DNA of 64,000 nucleotides from Devosia oryziradicis (GTDB lineage: Bacteria > Pseudomonadota > Alphaproteobacteria > Rhizobiales > Devosiaceae), in contig NZ_CP068047.1 of NCBI RefSeq assembly GCF_016698645.1, forward strand, positions 2,763,001-2,827,000, given 5' to 3'. A program made the position numbers and the translations under genes. A model generated the notes under the pieces. It was given only the letters and a program-made list of their open reading frames with translations. It searched no databases and was not told the DNA's origin. This document shows positions 45,414 to 55,558 of the stretch, piece by piece (the stretch's first letter is position 1; every line of letters starts with the position of its first letter).

Positions 45414-46274
45414 ATGCGTCGTCCTGGTTCCAAGCTGGTTGCTGCCCTGCTGCTCTGCCTGCTGTGGATTCCCGGTCTCGCCCAGGCGCAGGACCTGACC
45501 AAGGCACAACGCGCCGAAATCCGTCGCTTTGCCGCCAACAACAGCCTGTTCGTGCTCTACCACGAAGTGGCGCATCTGCTGTTCCATCAGTTGGACCTGC
45601 CCATTCTGGGCCGCGAAGAAGATGCGGCCGACAACATGGCCACCTGGACCCTGCTCAACAAGCGGACGCCGGAGACCGACCGTGTGCTGGCCGATGCGGC
45701 ACAAGGCTGGATCCTGAGCGGCATCGCCTATGACAGCGGTGGCGACGAGAGTGACTATGCGGCCAATCACAGCCTCGACAAGCAGCGGGCCTACCAGATC
45801 GTATGCCTGATGGTGGGGATGGACGAGGACGCGTTTCGACCCATTGCCAACGAATATCGCATGGAGCGCGACCGCCAGGACGCCTGCTATTTCGACTATG
45901 ACACGGTCGACCGTTCCCTGCGCGGCCTGCTCGGTGGTCGTGGGCACAAGAATGGCGGGACAGAGGTGGTGGTGACCTATCACGATGCCGGGGGCCAGCT
46001 TGAGGCCGCCGCCGCGGCCTTCCGCTCGAGCGGCGTCTTCGACAAGGTCGCCGACGAATTGCGCAGCAATTACAGCCTGCGTGAGCCGGTGCAGTTCAAT
46101 GCCAAGCGGTGCGGCGAGGCCAATGCCTTCTATGATCCCGAAACGATCGAGGTCATCTTCTGCTATGAGCTGATGGCCGACTATATGGAGCTCTACCAGG
46201 ACAGCATGCCCGACGAGGTGGCTCCGGTGCCCCGCCAGACCGGCGTCGGCAAGGAAAAGACGTCCAAGTTCTAG
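45414..46274 (+). CDS. DUF4344 putative metallopeptidase, exported
   Basis: The 286-residue protein has a signal peptide (LVAALLLCLLWIPGLAQAQ) and a zincin-type HEVAH motif at residues 50-54, followed by DLPILGREEDAADNMATW, which supplies acidic residues that could be the third ligand. The middle holds HSLDKQRAYQIVCLMVGMD and CYFDYD; the end holds VIFCYELMADYMELY. This matches the DUF4344 family of periplasmic putative peptidases. Target is unknown. It stands alone, convergent with the YitT gene. Confidence 0.87.
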   Translation: MRRPGSKLVAALLLCLLWIPGLAQAQDLTKAQRAEIRRFAANNSLFVLYHEVAHLLFHQLDLPILGREEDAADNMATWTLLNKRTPETDRVLADAAQGWILSGIAYDSGGDESDYAANHSLDKQRAYQIVCLMVGMDEDAFRPIANEYRMERDRQDACYFDYDTVDRSLRGLLGGRGHKNGGTEVVVTYHDAGGQLEAAAAAFRSSGVFDKVADELRSNYSLREPVQFNAKRCGEANAFYDPETIEVIFCYELMADYMELYQDSMPDEVAPVPRQTGVGKEKTSKF

Positions 46275-46286
46275 TTGCGGCCTGCC

Positions 46287-46904
46287 CTAGCTGAACCCGA
46301 CATACCGGCCGGGCTTGTGATTGGTGGCGATGATCATGTTCAGCACCACGGCACCGAGGATCGAATAGACCACGCGATCGACCGGCAGCACGAAGAAGGC
46401 TGCCACCAGGATCACCGCGTCCACGCCGAGTTGGAAGTAACCGGCGCGAATGCCAAAATTCTCCTGCAGAAACAGGGCCAGGATATTGATGCCGCCAACG
46501 CTGGCCTTGTGGCGGAACAGCGACAAGATGCCGAGCCCCATGAGCCCGCCACCCACCAGGGCCGCGTAGAGGGGAGCGATGCTGGCTATGTCGAGCCACT
46601 GCGGAATGTTGGCAGTGAAAAAAGAGACCAGGCCAACGCAGACGAAGGTCTTGATGGCAAAGGGCCAGCCCATGCGCAGCACTGCCAACACATAGAATGG
46701 CAGGTTGATGGCGAAGAACAGCCAGCCGAACGGAATGCCAGTCACATACTGCAAGAGCAGCGCCAGGCCGGCCGTACTGCCGGTGGTAAGGGTGACCTGG
46801 GCATAGAAGACGATACCGAGCGACACCAGCATGGTACCGATGAGCATGGCAAAGATGTCTTCGTGCAACCGATGCCGGCTGGGCGTGGCAAGGTCCGGCG
46901 TCAT
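46287..46904 (-). CDS. YitT family membrane protein
   Basis: The 205-residue protein has five or six hydrophobic helices. It begins DIFAMLIGTMLVSLGIVFYAQ and has the family pattern TGSTAGLALLLQYVTGIPFGWLFFAIN and ASVGGINILALFLQENFGIRAGYFQLG. YitT proteins are of unknown transport function. It overlaps holC by 4 bp. Confidence 0.91.
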   Translation of the reverse strand: MTPDLATPSRHRLHEDIFAMLIGTMLVSLGIVFYAQVTLTTGSTAGLALLLQYVTGIPFGWLFFAINLPFYVLAVLRMGWPFAIKTFVCVGLVSFFTANIPQWLDIASIAPLYAALVGGGLMGLGILSLFRHKASVGGINILALFLQENFGIRAGYFQLGVDAVILVAAFFVLPVDRVVYSILGAVVLNMIIATNHKPGRYVGFS

Positions 46905-47347
46905 GCCTTCTTGACCCAGCGGCCATCGGCCTCCTGTTGCCAGTAGGTCACGGCATTGCCGTCCCGCAGCGCCTTCCAGGCCAGCCGAGCCTCGGCCACC
47001 GCGTCGGGATCGTGTCCGGAGAACATGTAGACGATGCGGTCATAGCCTTCCGCAGCCTGTGGCACGGCGCGATCGACGAAGAAGCGGACATTGGCCCCAC
47101 CGGGATTTTCGGTTCCTGTTGTGATCAGCACCGGTTGATGCGCATCAGCGTCGTCACCGGCCAAACCATGGGGTAGGAAACTGTCGTCACGATACGTCCA
47201 GAGATGGGCATCGAGCGCCTCCGCCCGCTCGGTCGACCCCACCTCGACCACTGCACGCCAACCGCGCTCGAGCGTCTTCTCCAGCAACTGGGGAAGAACC
47301 GCTTCGAGCGGACGGGGTTCGAGATGGTAGAAGAGGATATCGGCCAT
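46901..47347 (-). CDS. holC: DNA polymerase III subunit chi
   Basis: The 148-residue protein reads ILFYHLEPRPLEAVLPQLLEKTLERGWRAVVE, WTYRDDSFLPHG and QPVLITTGTENPGGANV, the standard HolC pattern. Chi links the clamp loader to SSB. It follows pepA by 9 bp, the usual pepA-holC order in Proteobacteria. Confidence 0.95.
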   Translation of the reverse strand: MADILFYHLEPRPLEAVLPQLLEKTLERGWRAVVEVGSTERAEALDAHLWTYRDDSFLPHGLAGDDADAHQPVLITTGTENPGGANVRFFVDRAVPQAAEGYDRIVYMFSGHDPDAVAEARLAWKALRDGNAVTYWQQEADGRWVKKA

Positions 47348-47356
47348 GGCGGCACA

Positions 47357-48838
47357 CTAGCCCTCGTAGTAATCCCTGACCAGACGATCGAGCAGCGCCA
47401 CGCCAAAACCGGGTGCCCAGGAGGCATTGGTCTCGCTTGATGCGGCGCCGAAGGCGGTGCCGGCAATATCCAGGTGCGCCCAGGGTACGTCGTTGACGAA
47501 GCGCTGCAGGAATTGGGCCGCGGTGATGGAGCCGGCAGGACGTCCAACCGAATTGCGAATATCGGCGAACTTGGATTCGATCAGCTTGTCGTAGGCTGGC
47601 GCCAGCGGCATGCGCCAGAGCTTTTCGTTGACCGAGAGGCCTGCATTGAGCAGCCTGATGGCCAGTTCGTCATCGTTGGAAAACAGCCCGGCATGCTCGT
47701 GGCCAAGGGCGACCACGATGGCGCCGGTCAGCGTGGCGAGGTTGATCATGAAGGCTGGCTTGAACCGGTCCTGCGTATACCAGAGCGCGTCGGCCAGCAC
47801 GAGACGCCCCTCGGCGTCGGTATTGATGACCTCGATCGTGGTGCCGCTCATCGCCTTTACGATATCGCCGGGGCGCACCGATTTGCCGGACGGCATATTT
47901 TCGACCAGCCCTATCACCCCTACGACGTTGACCGGAGCCTTGCGCGTGGCAAGGGCCAGCATCAGGCCGGTCACGGCCGCGGCGCCGCCCATATCGCCTT
48001 TCATGTCTTCCATCGACGCAGCCGGCTTGATCGAGATGCCGCCGGTATCGAAGACGACACCCTTGCCGACAAATGCCAAGGGAGCTGCACCGGTATCGCC
48101 ACCGCGCCACTGCATGACGACGAGCCGCGCCGGGCGCTCGGACCCCTGGGCGACGCAAAGCAGCGAACCCATGCCGAGCTTAGCGAGCGCCTCGGGTTCA
48201 AGGATTTCGACCTCGACGCCAAGGCTGGTCAATTCGGCGGCCCGGGCCGCAAATTCGACAGGTCCGAGCACGTTGGCCGGCTCGTTGATGAGGTCGCGGG
48301 CCAGCAACGTCCCGGACACGGTGGCACCGCGGTCGGCGACAGCCTGCGTGGCAGCGTCCGGATTGGCGACATGCAACGTTATTGTCAGCGTGGACGGGCC
48401 CTCATCCGACCGGGCCGACTTGTACTTGTCGAACCGGTAGTGACGGAGGCGCAGGCCTGCGGCCAGTTCAGCGACTGCGGCGGGTGAAACGCCGGCCTCG
48501 TCGACGATCACGGCGACCGTGGCGGCACGGGTGGCGGCGATCTTGGCGAGCAGCGAGCCGCCCCGGTCGGTCCAGGCATTGAGCGGCAGATCGGCACCCG
48601 CTTTTCCCCTGCCCAAAACGAGGAGGCGTTTCCCCTGCGCCCCCAGCACGTCCAGCGCCTGGCCCTGCTTGCCCTTGAACGCACCGGCTTCGGCGCTCTG
48701 AGACCAGTCGAGACCCGTGGCGGCCCAAACCGGCGCTGCAGCGCCCCCAGGCGCCTCACCTTCGGCGGCATAAATGACGGTGAGCGGTGCCGAAGCGCCG
48801 GAAAGGGCGGCGACATGGATCGAAATGGTCTGAGACAT
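47357..48838 (-). CDS. pepA: Leucyl aminopeptidase (M17)
   Basis: The 493-residue cytoplasmic enzyme removes N-terminal residues using two metal ions. It has the ligand motif [20 protein letters not shown] with [10 protein letters not shown], and the signature [21 protein letters not shown] precedes the ATG at 48838. The pepA-holC order and divergence from lptF are widespread in Alphaproteobacteria. Confidence 0.97.
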   Translation of the reverse strand: MSQTISIHVAALSGASAPLTVIYAAEGEAPGGAAAPVWAATGLDWSQSAEAGAFKGKQGQALDVLGAQGKRLLVLGRGKAGADLPLNAWTDRGGSLLAKIAATRAATVAVIVDEAGVSPAAVAELAAGLRLRHYRFDKYKSARSDEGPSTLTITLHVANPDAATQAVADRGATVSGTLLARDLINEPANVLGPVEFAARAAELTSLGVEVEILEPEALAKLGMGSLLCVAQGSERPARLVVMQWRGGDTGAAPLAFVGKGVVFDTGGISIKPAASMEDMKGDMGGAAAVTGLMLALATRKAPVNVVGVIGLVENMPSGKSVRPGDIVKAMSGTTIEVINTDAEGRLVLADALWYTQDRFKPAFMINLATLTGAIVVALGHEHAGLFSNDDELAIRLLNAGLSVNEKLWRMPLAPAYDKLIESKFADIRNSVGRPAGSITAAQFLQRFVNDVPWAHLDIAGTAFGAASSETNASWAPGFGVALLDRLVRDYYEG

Positions 48839-49071
48839 TGAGGGCCTTGGGGCAAATCGGGCAGGAACGCCGTTGGCGGCGTCGAGGCGAGTACATTGGG
48901 GCGTTTGACGGCCGCGTCAATCCCGCAACAGGCCCACAGGCAAATCCGTGTGGGAGGCGCTCGACGCTTGTCTGGTTTGACGAACTACACCAAGGTCCGG
49001 CCCGGCAATGACAACCAGCCACGCGATAATTGGCACAGGACGATGGTCCGGATCTCTATCGGCTATAATCC

Positions 49072-50142
49072 ATGAAAAGGCTGACCGCATACCTGGCGCG
49101 CATGTTCGTGGCCGACGCGCTGATCCTGTTCGGCGTGGTCTGCTTCCTGCTCTGGCTGGTCAATTGCCTGCGCTCGTTCGACGTGGTGTCGGTCAAGGGA
49201 CAGAGTGTGCTGGTGCTGGCGATCCAGGCGCTCTATACCATGCCGCCGCTCGCCATCGCGTTCTTCTATGTCTGCGTCGGTATCGGGCTTGCCCGTGCAC
49301 TGCAGGCGCTGCAGGCCAACAAGGAACTGCACATCATCCATACCAGCCATGGGCTGGGGTCGCTGTGGCGGGCGACGGGCGTGGTGGCAGGCGCAGGCGT
49401 GGTCGCCGTGCTGCTGCTGTCCAACTTCATCGAGCCGCTCGCCTATCGCCGGCTCAACGCGCTGAGCGCCAGCATAGCGGCTGACCTCGTCAGCTCGACC
49501 CTCAAGCCCGGGCGCTTTACCCAGGTCACGCCCGGCGTGGTGCTGCTGATTGGCGGTCGCGGGCCGGACGGCGCCATCCAGGAATTCTTTGCCGATGACC
49601 GGCGCGAGCCTGATATGCGCCGCACCTACATGGCTGAATCGGCGCGGGTGGCGAGCGACGGGCAGAACTACATACTCGAGCTCCACAACGGCTCATTGCA
49701 ATACAAGGGCAGCGACGGTCGCTTTTCGGAGGTGACCTTCGGACGCTACGACGTGAGCGTCGAGCAGTTGTCGCAACCGATGGGCCAGATCGACCCCATG
49801 CTTGAGAAGGACAGCCTGACATTGGTTGCCGAAGCCCTGTCCAGCGGACAATGGAACCAACCGCTGCTGTTTCTGCTGGCCAATCGGTGGGCGGAGGGCC
49901 TACGCGTGATCGGGATGGCAATGATGATGCTGGCCCTGATGGGCTTTCCCAGCGGCAAGCGGGCGCGCGTACCCGTGCCGATGGAAGCAGGTGTGCTGCT
50001 TATCGCCTTTGGGGAGCGCGGTCTTAGCGCCTACAGCCCGCTTGGCACCGCTACGGGCGCCCTCATCATGATCCTGGTCGCCGGAATTGCCCTGTTGGTA
50101 CGGATGCGACCGCGCGCGCTACCGCCGTTGGTGACGACATGA
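49072..50142 (+). CDS. lptF: LPS export ABC transporter permease LptF
   Basis: The 356-residue YjgP/YjgQ-family protein has three N-terminal helices (LILFGVVCFLLWLVNCL, VLAIQALYTMPPLAIAFFYV, ATGVVAGAGVVAVLLLSNF), a periplasmic beta-jellyroll and three C-terminal helices. With LptG and LptB it lifts LPS out of the inner membrane. No good ribosome binding site precedes the ATG. It starts the lptFGD-surA-pdxA-rsmA unit, diverging from pepA across 233 bp. Confidence 0.95.
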   Translation: MKRLTAYLARMFVADALILFGVVCFLLWLVNCLRSFDVVSVKGQSVLVLAIQALYTMPPLAIAFFYVCVGIGLARALQALQANKELHIIHTSHGLGSLWRATGVVAGAGVVAVLLLSNFIEPLAYRRLNALSASIAADLVSSTLKPGRFTQVTPGVVLLIGGRGPDGAIQEFFADDRREPDMRRTYMAESARVASDGQNYILELHNGSLQYKGSDGRFSEVTFGRYDVSVEQLSQPMGQIDPMLEKDSLTLVAEALSSGQWNQPLLFLLANRWAEGLRVIGMAMMMLALMGFPSGKRARVPVPMEAGVLLIAFGERGLSAYSPLGTATGALIMILVAGIALLVRMRPRALPPLVTT

Positions 50143-51209
50143 GCCGCATCGACTGGCTGGTGCTGGGTCGGCTCGGGAGCCGCATCGGCGTCACGGTCGT
50201 GGTCTTCTACGGCCTGATCGCGCTGGTGGAATCGCTCGATACGTGGCGCTTCAACTTCGTTGCCGAAGCCCATGGCCTGCATATGGCCCTACTGATGGTC
50301 GCCATGAGCGCGGTCAAATGGACCATCAAGACGCTGCCGGTGACGGTCCTGATGGGCGCTACGCTGGGCTTCCTCGACCTCAAGGCCCGGCACGAACTGA
50401 CGGTTATCCAGGCCAGCGGCATTTCGATCTGGCGGACGGTTCGCGCCCCGGTAATCGCACTGGCATTGATCAGCCTGGTTATCGGGCTGGGCCTCGAAAC
50501 GCTCAGCACGCAGGTCAACCGCGTGCTGAACCCGACACCGCCAGGCCAGGCAAGCATGCTGACGCCGCCCGGTGAGGTCTGGCTCGAGCAGCGCAGCGGC
50601 GATACGCGCTATGTGCTGATGGCCACCGGCATGCAGTCGGGCGGTACGGTGCTAGGCCAGGTGACACTGTTCCACATCGGGGAAAGCAGCGAGGCGCGCA
50701 TCGAAGCATCCGAGGCCGTCTTGGAAGATGGCGAATGGGTATTTCCAGCAGCCATTGTCCGCAATCCGGACGAACAGGCGCGGACGATTTTCGACTATCG
50801 CGTGCCGACAGGTTCGACGGCTGCCGAGCTCGGGCTCAAACTCGCATCCACCGAGGATTTGACATTTTTCGAGTTGGGCCGGCTGCTGCAGCAGGGGTTG
50901 GCCGACCCCAGTATCCGCACGGCAGCGACGATGCGCCTTATCAAGCTGCTGGCCCTGCCATTGGTGTTGACGGGGTCCCTGTTCATTGCTTTTGCGTTTA
51001 CCGCAGGTTATCGAAGAGGCTCTAATTATGGTCCCGCGGTCCTTTGGGGGATCGTGCTCGGGTTCGTTGTGTTCGTGATTACCGAGATGGCCGACCGTGC
51101 CGGGTCGACCGGCGTTCTCGACCCCACGTTTGCGGCAGTCGGACCGGCGTTTGTGGCTATCGTCATCGGCGTGACGGTGCTGCTGCACAAGGAAGACGGA
51201 CGCGCGTGA
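50139..51209 (+). CDS. lptG: LPS export ABC transporter permease LptG
   Basis: A 356-residue partner of LptF with the same fold: N-terminal helices (VTVVVFYGLIALVESLDTW), TLPVTVLMGATLGFLDLKARHELTVIQASGIS with the coupling-helix region, a periplasmic domain, and C-terminal helices (LIKLLALPLVLTGSLFIAFAF). It overlaps lptF by 4 bp and precedes lptD by 2 bp. Confidence 0.95.
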   Translation: MSRIDWLVLGRLGSRIGVTVVVFYGLIALVESLDTWRFNFVAEAHGLHMALLMVAMSAVKWTIKTLPVTVLMGATLGFLDLKARHELTVIQASGISIWRTVRAPVIALALISLVIGLGLETLSTQVNRVLNPTPPGQASMLTPPGEVWLEQRSGDTRYVLMATGMQSGGTVLGQVTLFHIGESSEARIEASEAVLEDGEWVFPAAIVRNPDEQARTIFDYRVPTGSTAAELGLKLASTEDLTFFELGRLLQQGLADPSIRTAATMRLIKLLALPLVLTGSLFIAFAFTAGYRRGSNYGPAVLWGIVLGFVVFVITEMADRAGSTGVLDPTFAAVGPAFVAIVIGVTVLLHKEDGRA

Positions 51210-51211
51210 CA

Positions 51212-53506
51212 ATGAAGGCGAAAAGGGGCAGGTCGCCACACCGCCTGGCTTATGCCAGTGCGCTGCTCGCGCTCACGCTGAGCACCAGCGCCTTCGCGCA
51301 GGGCCTTGTTCCCACTAATTTCTTCAATGCGCCTATCGATGCGTCGGGTCCTGCTGCCGTCGAAGCCAATACGCTGACCTTCGACAGCACCACCAATGTG
51401 ATCACCGCCAGCGGCGACGTCGTGCTGAGCCAGGGTGGCTACACCATGACCGGGCAGAACCTGGTCTATGACCGCAACACCAAGGCCCTCAAATTCGTCG
51501 GACAGGTTACCGTGCGCGATCCGTCGGGCAACCTGGCGGAGATGACCGACCTCGATGTCACCGGCGGGATGAAGCAGGCATTCATCAACTCGTTGACCAT
51601 CACCACCTATGATGGCGCGCGCATTACCGCCGACAGCGTCGACTACGATACGGCCCTGCGGACCCTTTTGGTCGATGCCAGCTACGCGCCATGCGGCGAT
51701 TGCATCGACGACGAGGGGCGACGAATTGGCTGGTCGGTGACGGCATCGCGCATCACCTACAATGCCGAGGACGGATCGGTCGCCCTCGAGCAGCCGACCC
51801 TCTCGCTGTTGGGCGTGCCGGTAGCGTGGCTGCCCTATCTTTGGTTGCCCGATACCAGCGACCTCGCGCTCGCCAATGTGCGGACGCCCGTCTACGACTA
51901 CAGCGAGAAGACCGGCCACTCGCTTACTGTTCCCTACACGGCATATTCCAGCCGCTGGACCGACATCATCCTGACGCCGACCTTCATGACGCGGCAGGGT
52001 TTCCTGCTGGGAGCGGAGTGGATCCAGCGGTTCGACCGCGGCTCGTTCCAGATCAAGGCTTCGGGCGTCTATCAGTTCGACCAGTCGGCGTTCACATTCA
52101 CCGAGGCCCAGCGCGACTGGCGTGGTGCGGTCCAGACCTCGGGCGAGTTCACGCCGATCGAGGACTGGACGGTGGGCTGGAGCTACGTGGCTTTTACCGA
52201 CGCGGCCTACCTGCCCGACTACCGGTTGACGACGGCCAAGTCCTCGGTCAACCAGGTCTATGCCACCCACCTGACGAGCGACACCTACATCGATGCGCGG
52301 TTGCAGCAGTTCAACCTGCTCGGCGACGTTACCGCGGCATCGCAGGGTCAACAGGGCAAGGCCCTCCCTACGCTGCGCTTCGAGCACGTGGAGGACCTTG
52401 GGCCAGGCAACGGGCGGATCGAGATCAGCGGCCGGCTTCTCGGCGTGCAGCGGGATATCGATTCCGCCAATACCTATAACGGGGTGCCCTATGTGTGGGG
52501 CTATGCCGGCAACAAGCAGCATCTGAGCCTGCAGGCCGGCTGGCAGACCCAGTGGATTGGTGGCGGCGGCTTTGTGGCCACGCCCTATCTGGGCGGTCGC
52601 GCGGACGTGGCTTACTACGATGGTACAAGTCCGCTGCTGCCCGGGGCGACGACGCTGTGGAGCGCGACGCCGATCGCGGCCATGGACGTGCGCTTCCCGC
52701 TGGCCGCGAGCGACGGCTCGACGGTGCACCTGATCGAACCGATCGCGCAGGTGGCCTATCGCGGCTCAAGCACCACCAATGTCGGCATCACCAATGACGA
52801 TGCGCAGAGCTTCGTCTTCGATGACACCAACCTGTTCAGCTACAACCGGTTTTCGGGCGGCGACCGGCAGGAGACCGGGTTGCGCGCCACGATCGGTGGC
52901 CGCTACCAGGCCAATTTTGCCGATGGCGGCTATATCGAGTTGATCGCCGGGCAGTCGTTCCAGATCGCGGGACCCAATGCCTTCGCGACGCCGGGGCAGG
53001 CTAACACCGGCGTGGGCGCCGGGCTGAGCACGACGGCATCCTATGCGGTTCTTGGTGCCTATGGCTCGTTCACACCGGGCGTCAAGTTCGGGGGCAAGCT
53101 GCAGGTCGACAGCGCCACGGCCAATGTGATGAAGGCGGGCCTGGGTGGCACCTTCGCCAATGACGGTTACAAGCTCGCCCTGGACTATACCTATCGCGCC
53201 GCCAATCCGGGACAAGGCATGCTCGCGCCACAGCACGAGATCGGCGGGGAAGTGACGGTGCCTGTGGCCGAATACTGGTCCATCAAGGCAAGCAGCTACT
53301 GGGATATCCAGGCCAACAGCTTCCTGCGGGTGGGCGGCGGCGTCTATTACGACGACGGGTACCTCGTGCTTGGCGCAGAGGCGGCCCGAAATGGGCCGAC
53401 CCATATTTCGCCCAACGCCACCTCGATCACGGCTACGTTCCGCATCCGTGCACCCGCGGGGCTCGATCTGGGCTATCGGGGCGCGGTGCCAGTCCCCAGT
53501 TTCTAG
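51212..53506 (+). CDS. lptD: LPS-assembly protein LptD
   Basis: The 764-residue outer-membrane barrel inserts LPS into the outer leaflet. It has a signal peptide (LAYASALLALTLSTSAFAQ), an N-terminal OstA/LptA-like jellyroll with repeats (VEANTLTFDSTTNVITASGDVVLSQ), a small Cys pair (YAPCGDC), the conserved LPYLWLPD region, and a beta-barrel ending GAVPVPSF. ATG 51212 lies 2 bp after lptG. Confidence 0.95.
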   Translation: MKAKRGRSPHRLAYASALLALTLSTSAFAQGLVPTNFFNAPIDASGPAAVEANTLTFDSTTNVITASGDVVLSQGGYTMTGQNLVYDRNTKALKFVGQVTVRDPSGNLAEMTDLDVTGGMKQAFINSLTITTYDGARITADSVDYDTALRTLLVDASYAPCGDCIDDEGRRIGWSVTASRITYNAEDGSVALEQPTLSLLGVPVAWLPYLWLPDTSDLALANVRTPVYDYSEKTGHSLTVPYTAYSSRWTDIILTPTFMTRQGFLLGAEWIQRFDRGSFQIKASGVYQFDQSAFTFTEAQRDWRGAVQTSGEFTPIEDWTVGWSYVAFTDAAYLPDYRLTTAKSSVNQVYATHLTSDTYIDARLQQFNLLGDVTAASQGQQGKALPTLRFEHVEDLGPGNGRIEISGRLLGVQRDIDSANTYNGVPYVWGYAGNKQHLSLQAGWQTQWIGGGGFVATPYLGGRADVAYYDGTSPLLPGATTLWSATPIAAMDVRFPLAASDGSTVHLIEPIAQVAYRGSSTTNVGITNDDAQSFVFDDTNLFSYNRFSGGDRQETGLRATIGGRYQANFADGGYIELIAGQSFQIAGPNAFATPGQANTGVGAGLSTTASYAVLGAYGSFTPGVKFGGKLQVDSATANVMKAGLGGTFANDGYKLALDYTYRAANPGQGMLAPQHEIGGEVTVPVAEYWSIKASSYWDIQANSFLRVGGGVYYDDGYLVLGAEAARNGPTHISPNATSITATFRIRAPAGLDLGYRGAVPVPSF

Positions 53507-53603
53507 CCGCCAACCGATTTTGGCCTCAATCATCGGGCAATTGACAGCGCGCTGTTCCCGCCGCATTGAGGGCGGGTGGATTGACGCGAGGCGGATACTG
53601 AAG

Positions 53604-54503
53604 ATGGCCAAGACTGTTTGGGGGCGCGCTGCCAGCGCCATGATCGTGGGCGTAGTCCTAAGCCTGTCTGCGGCGCTTCCTGCCCTGGCACAGAATGTCC
53701 GCGTAACCGTGGATGGCACGCCCATCACCGATCTGCAGATCGCTGCACGCGTCAAGCTGTTCGCCCTGGAAGGCAACAGCACCGGATCGCGCGGCGCCAC
53801 CGAACAACTTATCGACGAAGCCCTGCAAATTGCAGAGGCCAAGCGGCTGGGCGTGACCGTTTCCAATGCGCAAATCGACGAAGCGCTGTTGCAGATCGCG
53901 CGGAACATGAATGTCAGCCAGGACAAGCTCGTTGCCATGCTGCAGCAGGGTGGCGTCAGCACCGAGACACTGAAGGACCGCCTGCGCGCCGCAATTGCCT
54001 GGAACGCGGTGACCGAACGGGCCATCATGCCGGAAGTGCAGATTTCCGACCTGGAACTGGACCAGCAGGCCGCTACCCAACTGCAGGACTTCCAGACATT
54101 CGACTATATCCTCAAGGAAATCATCTTCGTGGGCACGGGCTCAAGCGGTCGCTCGGGCCAGGCAAACAATTATCGCTCCAAATTCGCCGGATGCGATACC
54201 GCCGTGGACCTGTCGCTGGCTTATACCGATGCCGCCGTTGTGGATGTCGGTCGCCGTCATGCCACCCAATTGCCCGAACCGATCGCCAAGGAACTGGCCG
54301 GCCTCAATGTCGGCGGCATCACCAAGCCGCGCGTGGTTGAATCGGGCGTGTCCATGCTTGCAGTCTGCGAGAAGACGCAGGCTCAGGATTTGACGTTCAT
54401 CAAGGGTGACCTTCGGGCCGAGCAGGGCAACCAGGCGCTGGAGGGCGAGGTGAAAAACTACCTGGCCAACCTGCGCAGCCGCGCCAAGATCATCTACAAC
54501 TAA
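53604..54503 (+). CDS. surA: SurA-like periplasmic chaperone
   Basis: The 299-residue protein has a signal peptide (AMIVGVVLSLSAALPALAQ) and a SurA N-terminal domain (VTVDGTPITDLQIAARVKLF, TEQLIDEALQIAEAKRLGV, ARNMNVSQDKLVAMLQQGGV). A C-terminal PPIC-like domain (YILKEIIFVGTG ... LNVGGITKPRVVESGVSMLAVC) follows, where classical parvulin catalytic motifs are not obvious. It should help outer-membrane proteins such as LptD fold. It follows lptD by 97 bp. Isomerase activity is uncertain. Confidence 0.87.
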   Translation: MAKTVWGRAASAMIVGVVLSLSAALPALAQNVRVTVDGTPITDLQIAARVKLFALEGNSTGSRGATEQLIDEALQIAEAKRLGVTVSNAQIDEALLQIARNMNVSQDKLVAMLQQGGVSTETLKDRLRAAIAWNAVTERAIMPEVQISDLELDQQAATQLQDFQTFDYILKEIIFVGTGSSGRSGQANNYRSKFAGCDTAVDLSLAYTDAAVVDVGRRHATQLPEPIAKELAGLNVGGITKPRVVESGVSMLAVCEKTQAQDLTFIKGDLRAEQGNQALEGEVKNYLANLRSRAKIIYN

Positions 54504-54559
54504 GCCAGCCGGCTCGCCCCGTTGGGGTGGGCCGTTCTTGTTCTCCGCCGGGGGCCGAG

Positions 54560-55558
54560 ATGAACAAGCCGCTTGCCATCAGCATGGGCGAACCCGCCGG
54601 GGTGGGCCCCGACATTATCCTGGCGCTGCATGCACGCCGGGCGGAACTCGAACTCGCGCCATTCTGCGTATTCGGGCATGCGGAATTCCTCAAGGCACGA
54701 GCCCAGCGGCTCGGCATACCGGTCGACATTGCCACCGTTGGTCCCGCAGGCGCCATGGATGTGTTTGCGCATGCGCTGCCGGTTGCCGATATCGAGGGCC
54801 TGGTGCCAGACCACCCGGGACAGACGTCACCGGTATCGGCTGGGGCAGTCATCCGCTCCATCGAAGCCGCCGTGGAGGCCACGTTGACCGGAGGTTGCCG
54901 CGCTCTGATCACGGCGCCGATCCACAAGGGCGCCCTCTATCATGCCGGGTTCAAACATCCCGGCCATACCGAATTCCTTGCTGAACTCTGTGCCGCCGGC
55001 GGTAAGCCGCGCCTGCCGGTCATGATGCTGGCCCATGGCGGCCTGCGCGCCGTGCCGGTGACCATCCACGTTCCGATTCGTGATGTGCCCGATCTGCTGA
55101 CCAAGGAACTCATCATCGAGACCATTCGCGTGGTCGCGCATGATCTCAAGCTGCGCTTCGGCATCGCCAATCCTCACATCGGCGTGGCCGGGCTCAATCC
55201 CCATGCTGGAGAAGGCGGGGCCATCGGCCGTGAGGACCTGGAAATTGTCGGTCCGGCAGTGGCCCAATTGCAGTTCGAAGGAATAGGCGTAGAGGGCCCC
55301 CTGCCCGCCGACACGCTGTTCTACCCCACGCACTGGGCGAGCTTCGACGCCGTGGTGGCGATGTATCACGACCAGGCGCTGATCCCGATTAAGACCGTGG
55401 CTTTCGAGGATGCCGTCAATGTCACGCTGGGCCTGCCGATCGTGCGCACGTCGCCAGATCACGGCACTGCTTTCGACCTGGCCGGCACCGGCCGCGCATC
55501 CGCGGCCAGCTTCCTCGCCGCGATCCGGATGGCCGATGCCATGACGGCGCATCCATGA
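54560..55558 (+). CDS. pdxA: 4-hydroxythreonine-4-phosphate dehydrogenase
   Basis: The 332-residue enzyme of pyridoxal phosphate synthesis starts [19 protein letters not shown] and has [40 protein letters not shown] and [16 protein letters not shown], including the metal-binding His residues. It lies between surA and rsmA, overlapping rsmA by 4 bp, the order known from many Proteobacteria. Confidence 0.97.
   Translation: MNKPLAISMGEPAGVGPDIILALHARRAELELAPFCVFGHAEFLKARAQRLGIPVDIATVGPAGAMDVFAHALPVADIEGLVPDHPGQTSPVSAGAVIRSIEAAVEATLTGGCRALITAPIHKGALYHAGFKHPGHTEFLAELCAAGGKPRLPVMMLAHGGLRAVPVTIHVPIRDVPDLLTKELIIETIRVVAHDLKLRFGIANPHIGVAGLNPHAGEGGAIGREDLEIVGPAVAQLQFEGIGVEGPLPADTLFYPTHWASFDAVVAMYHDQALIPIKTVAFEDAVNVTLGLPIVRTSPDHGTAFDLAGTGRASAASFLAAIRMADAMTAHP

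Noticed and set aside
49064..49069. TATAAT three bases before the lptF start
   Set aside because: A transcript from this -10 would start inside the gene, and no -35 lies 16-18 bp upstream.
51026..52729. A 567-codon open frame opposite lptD
   Set aside because: It is an antisense shadow of a well-supported lptD with no domain of its own.
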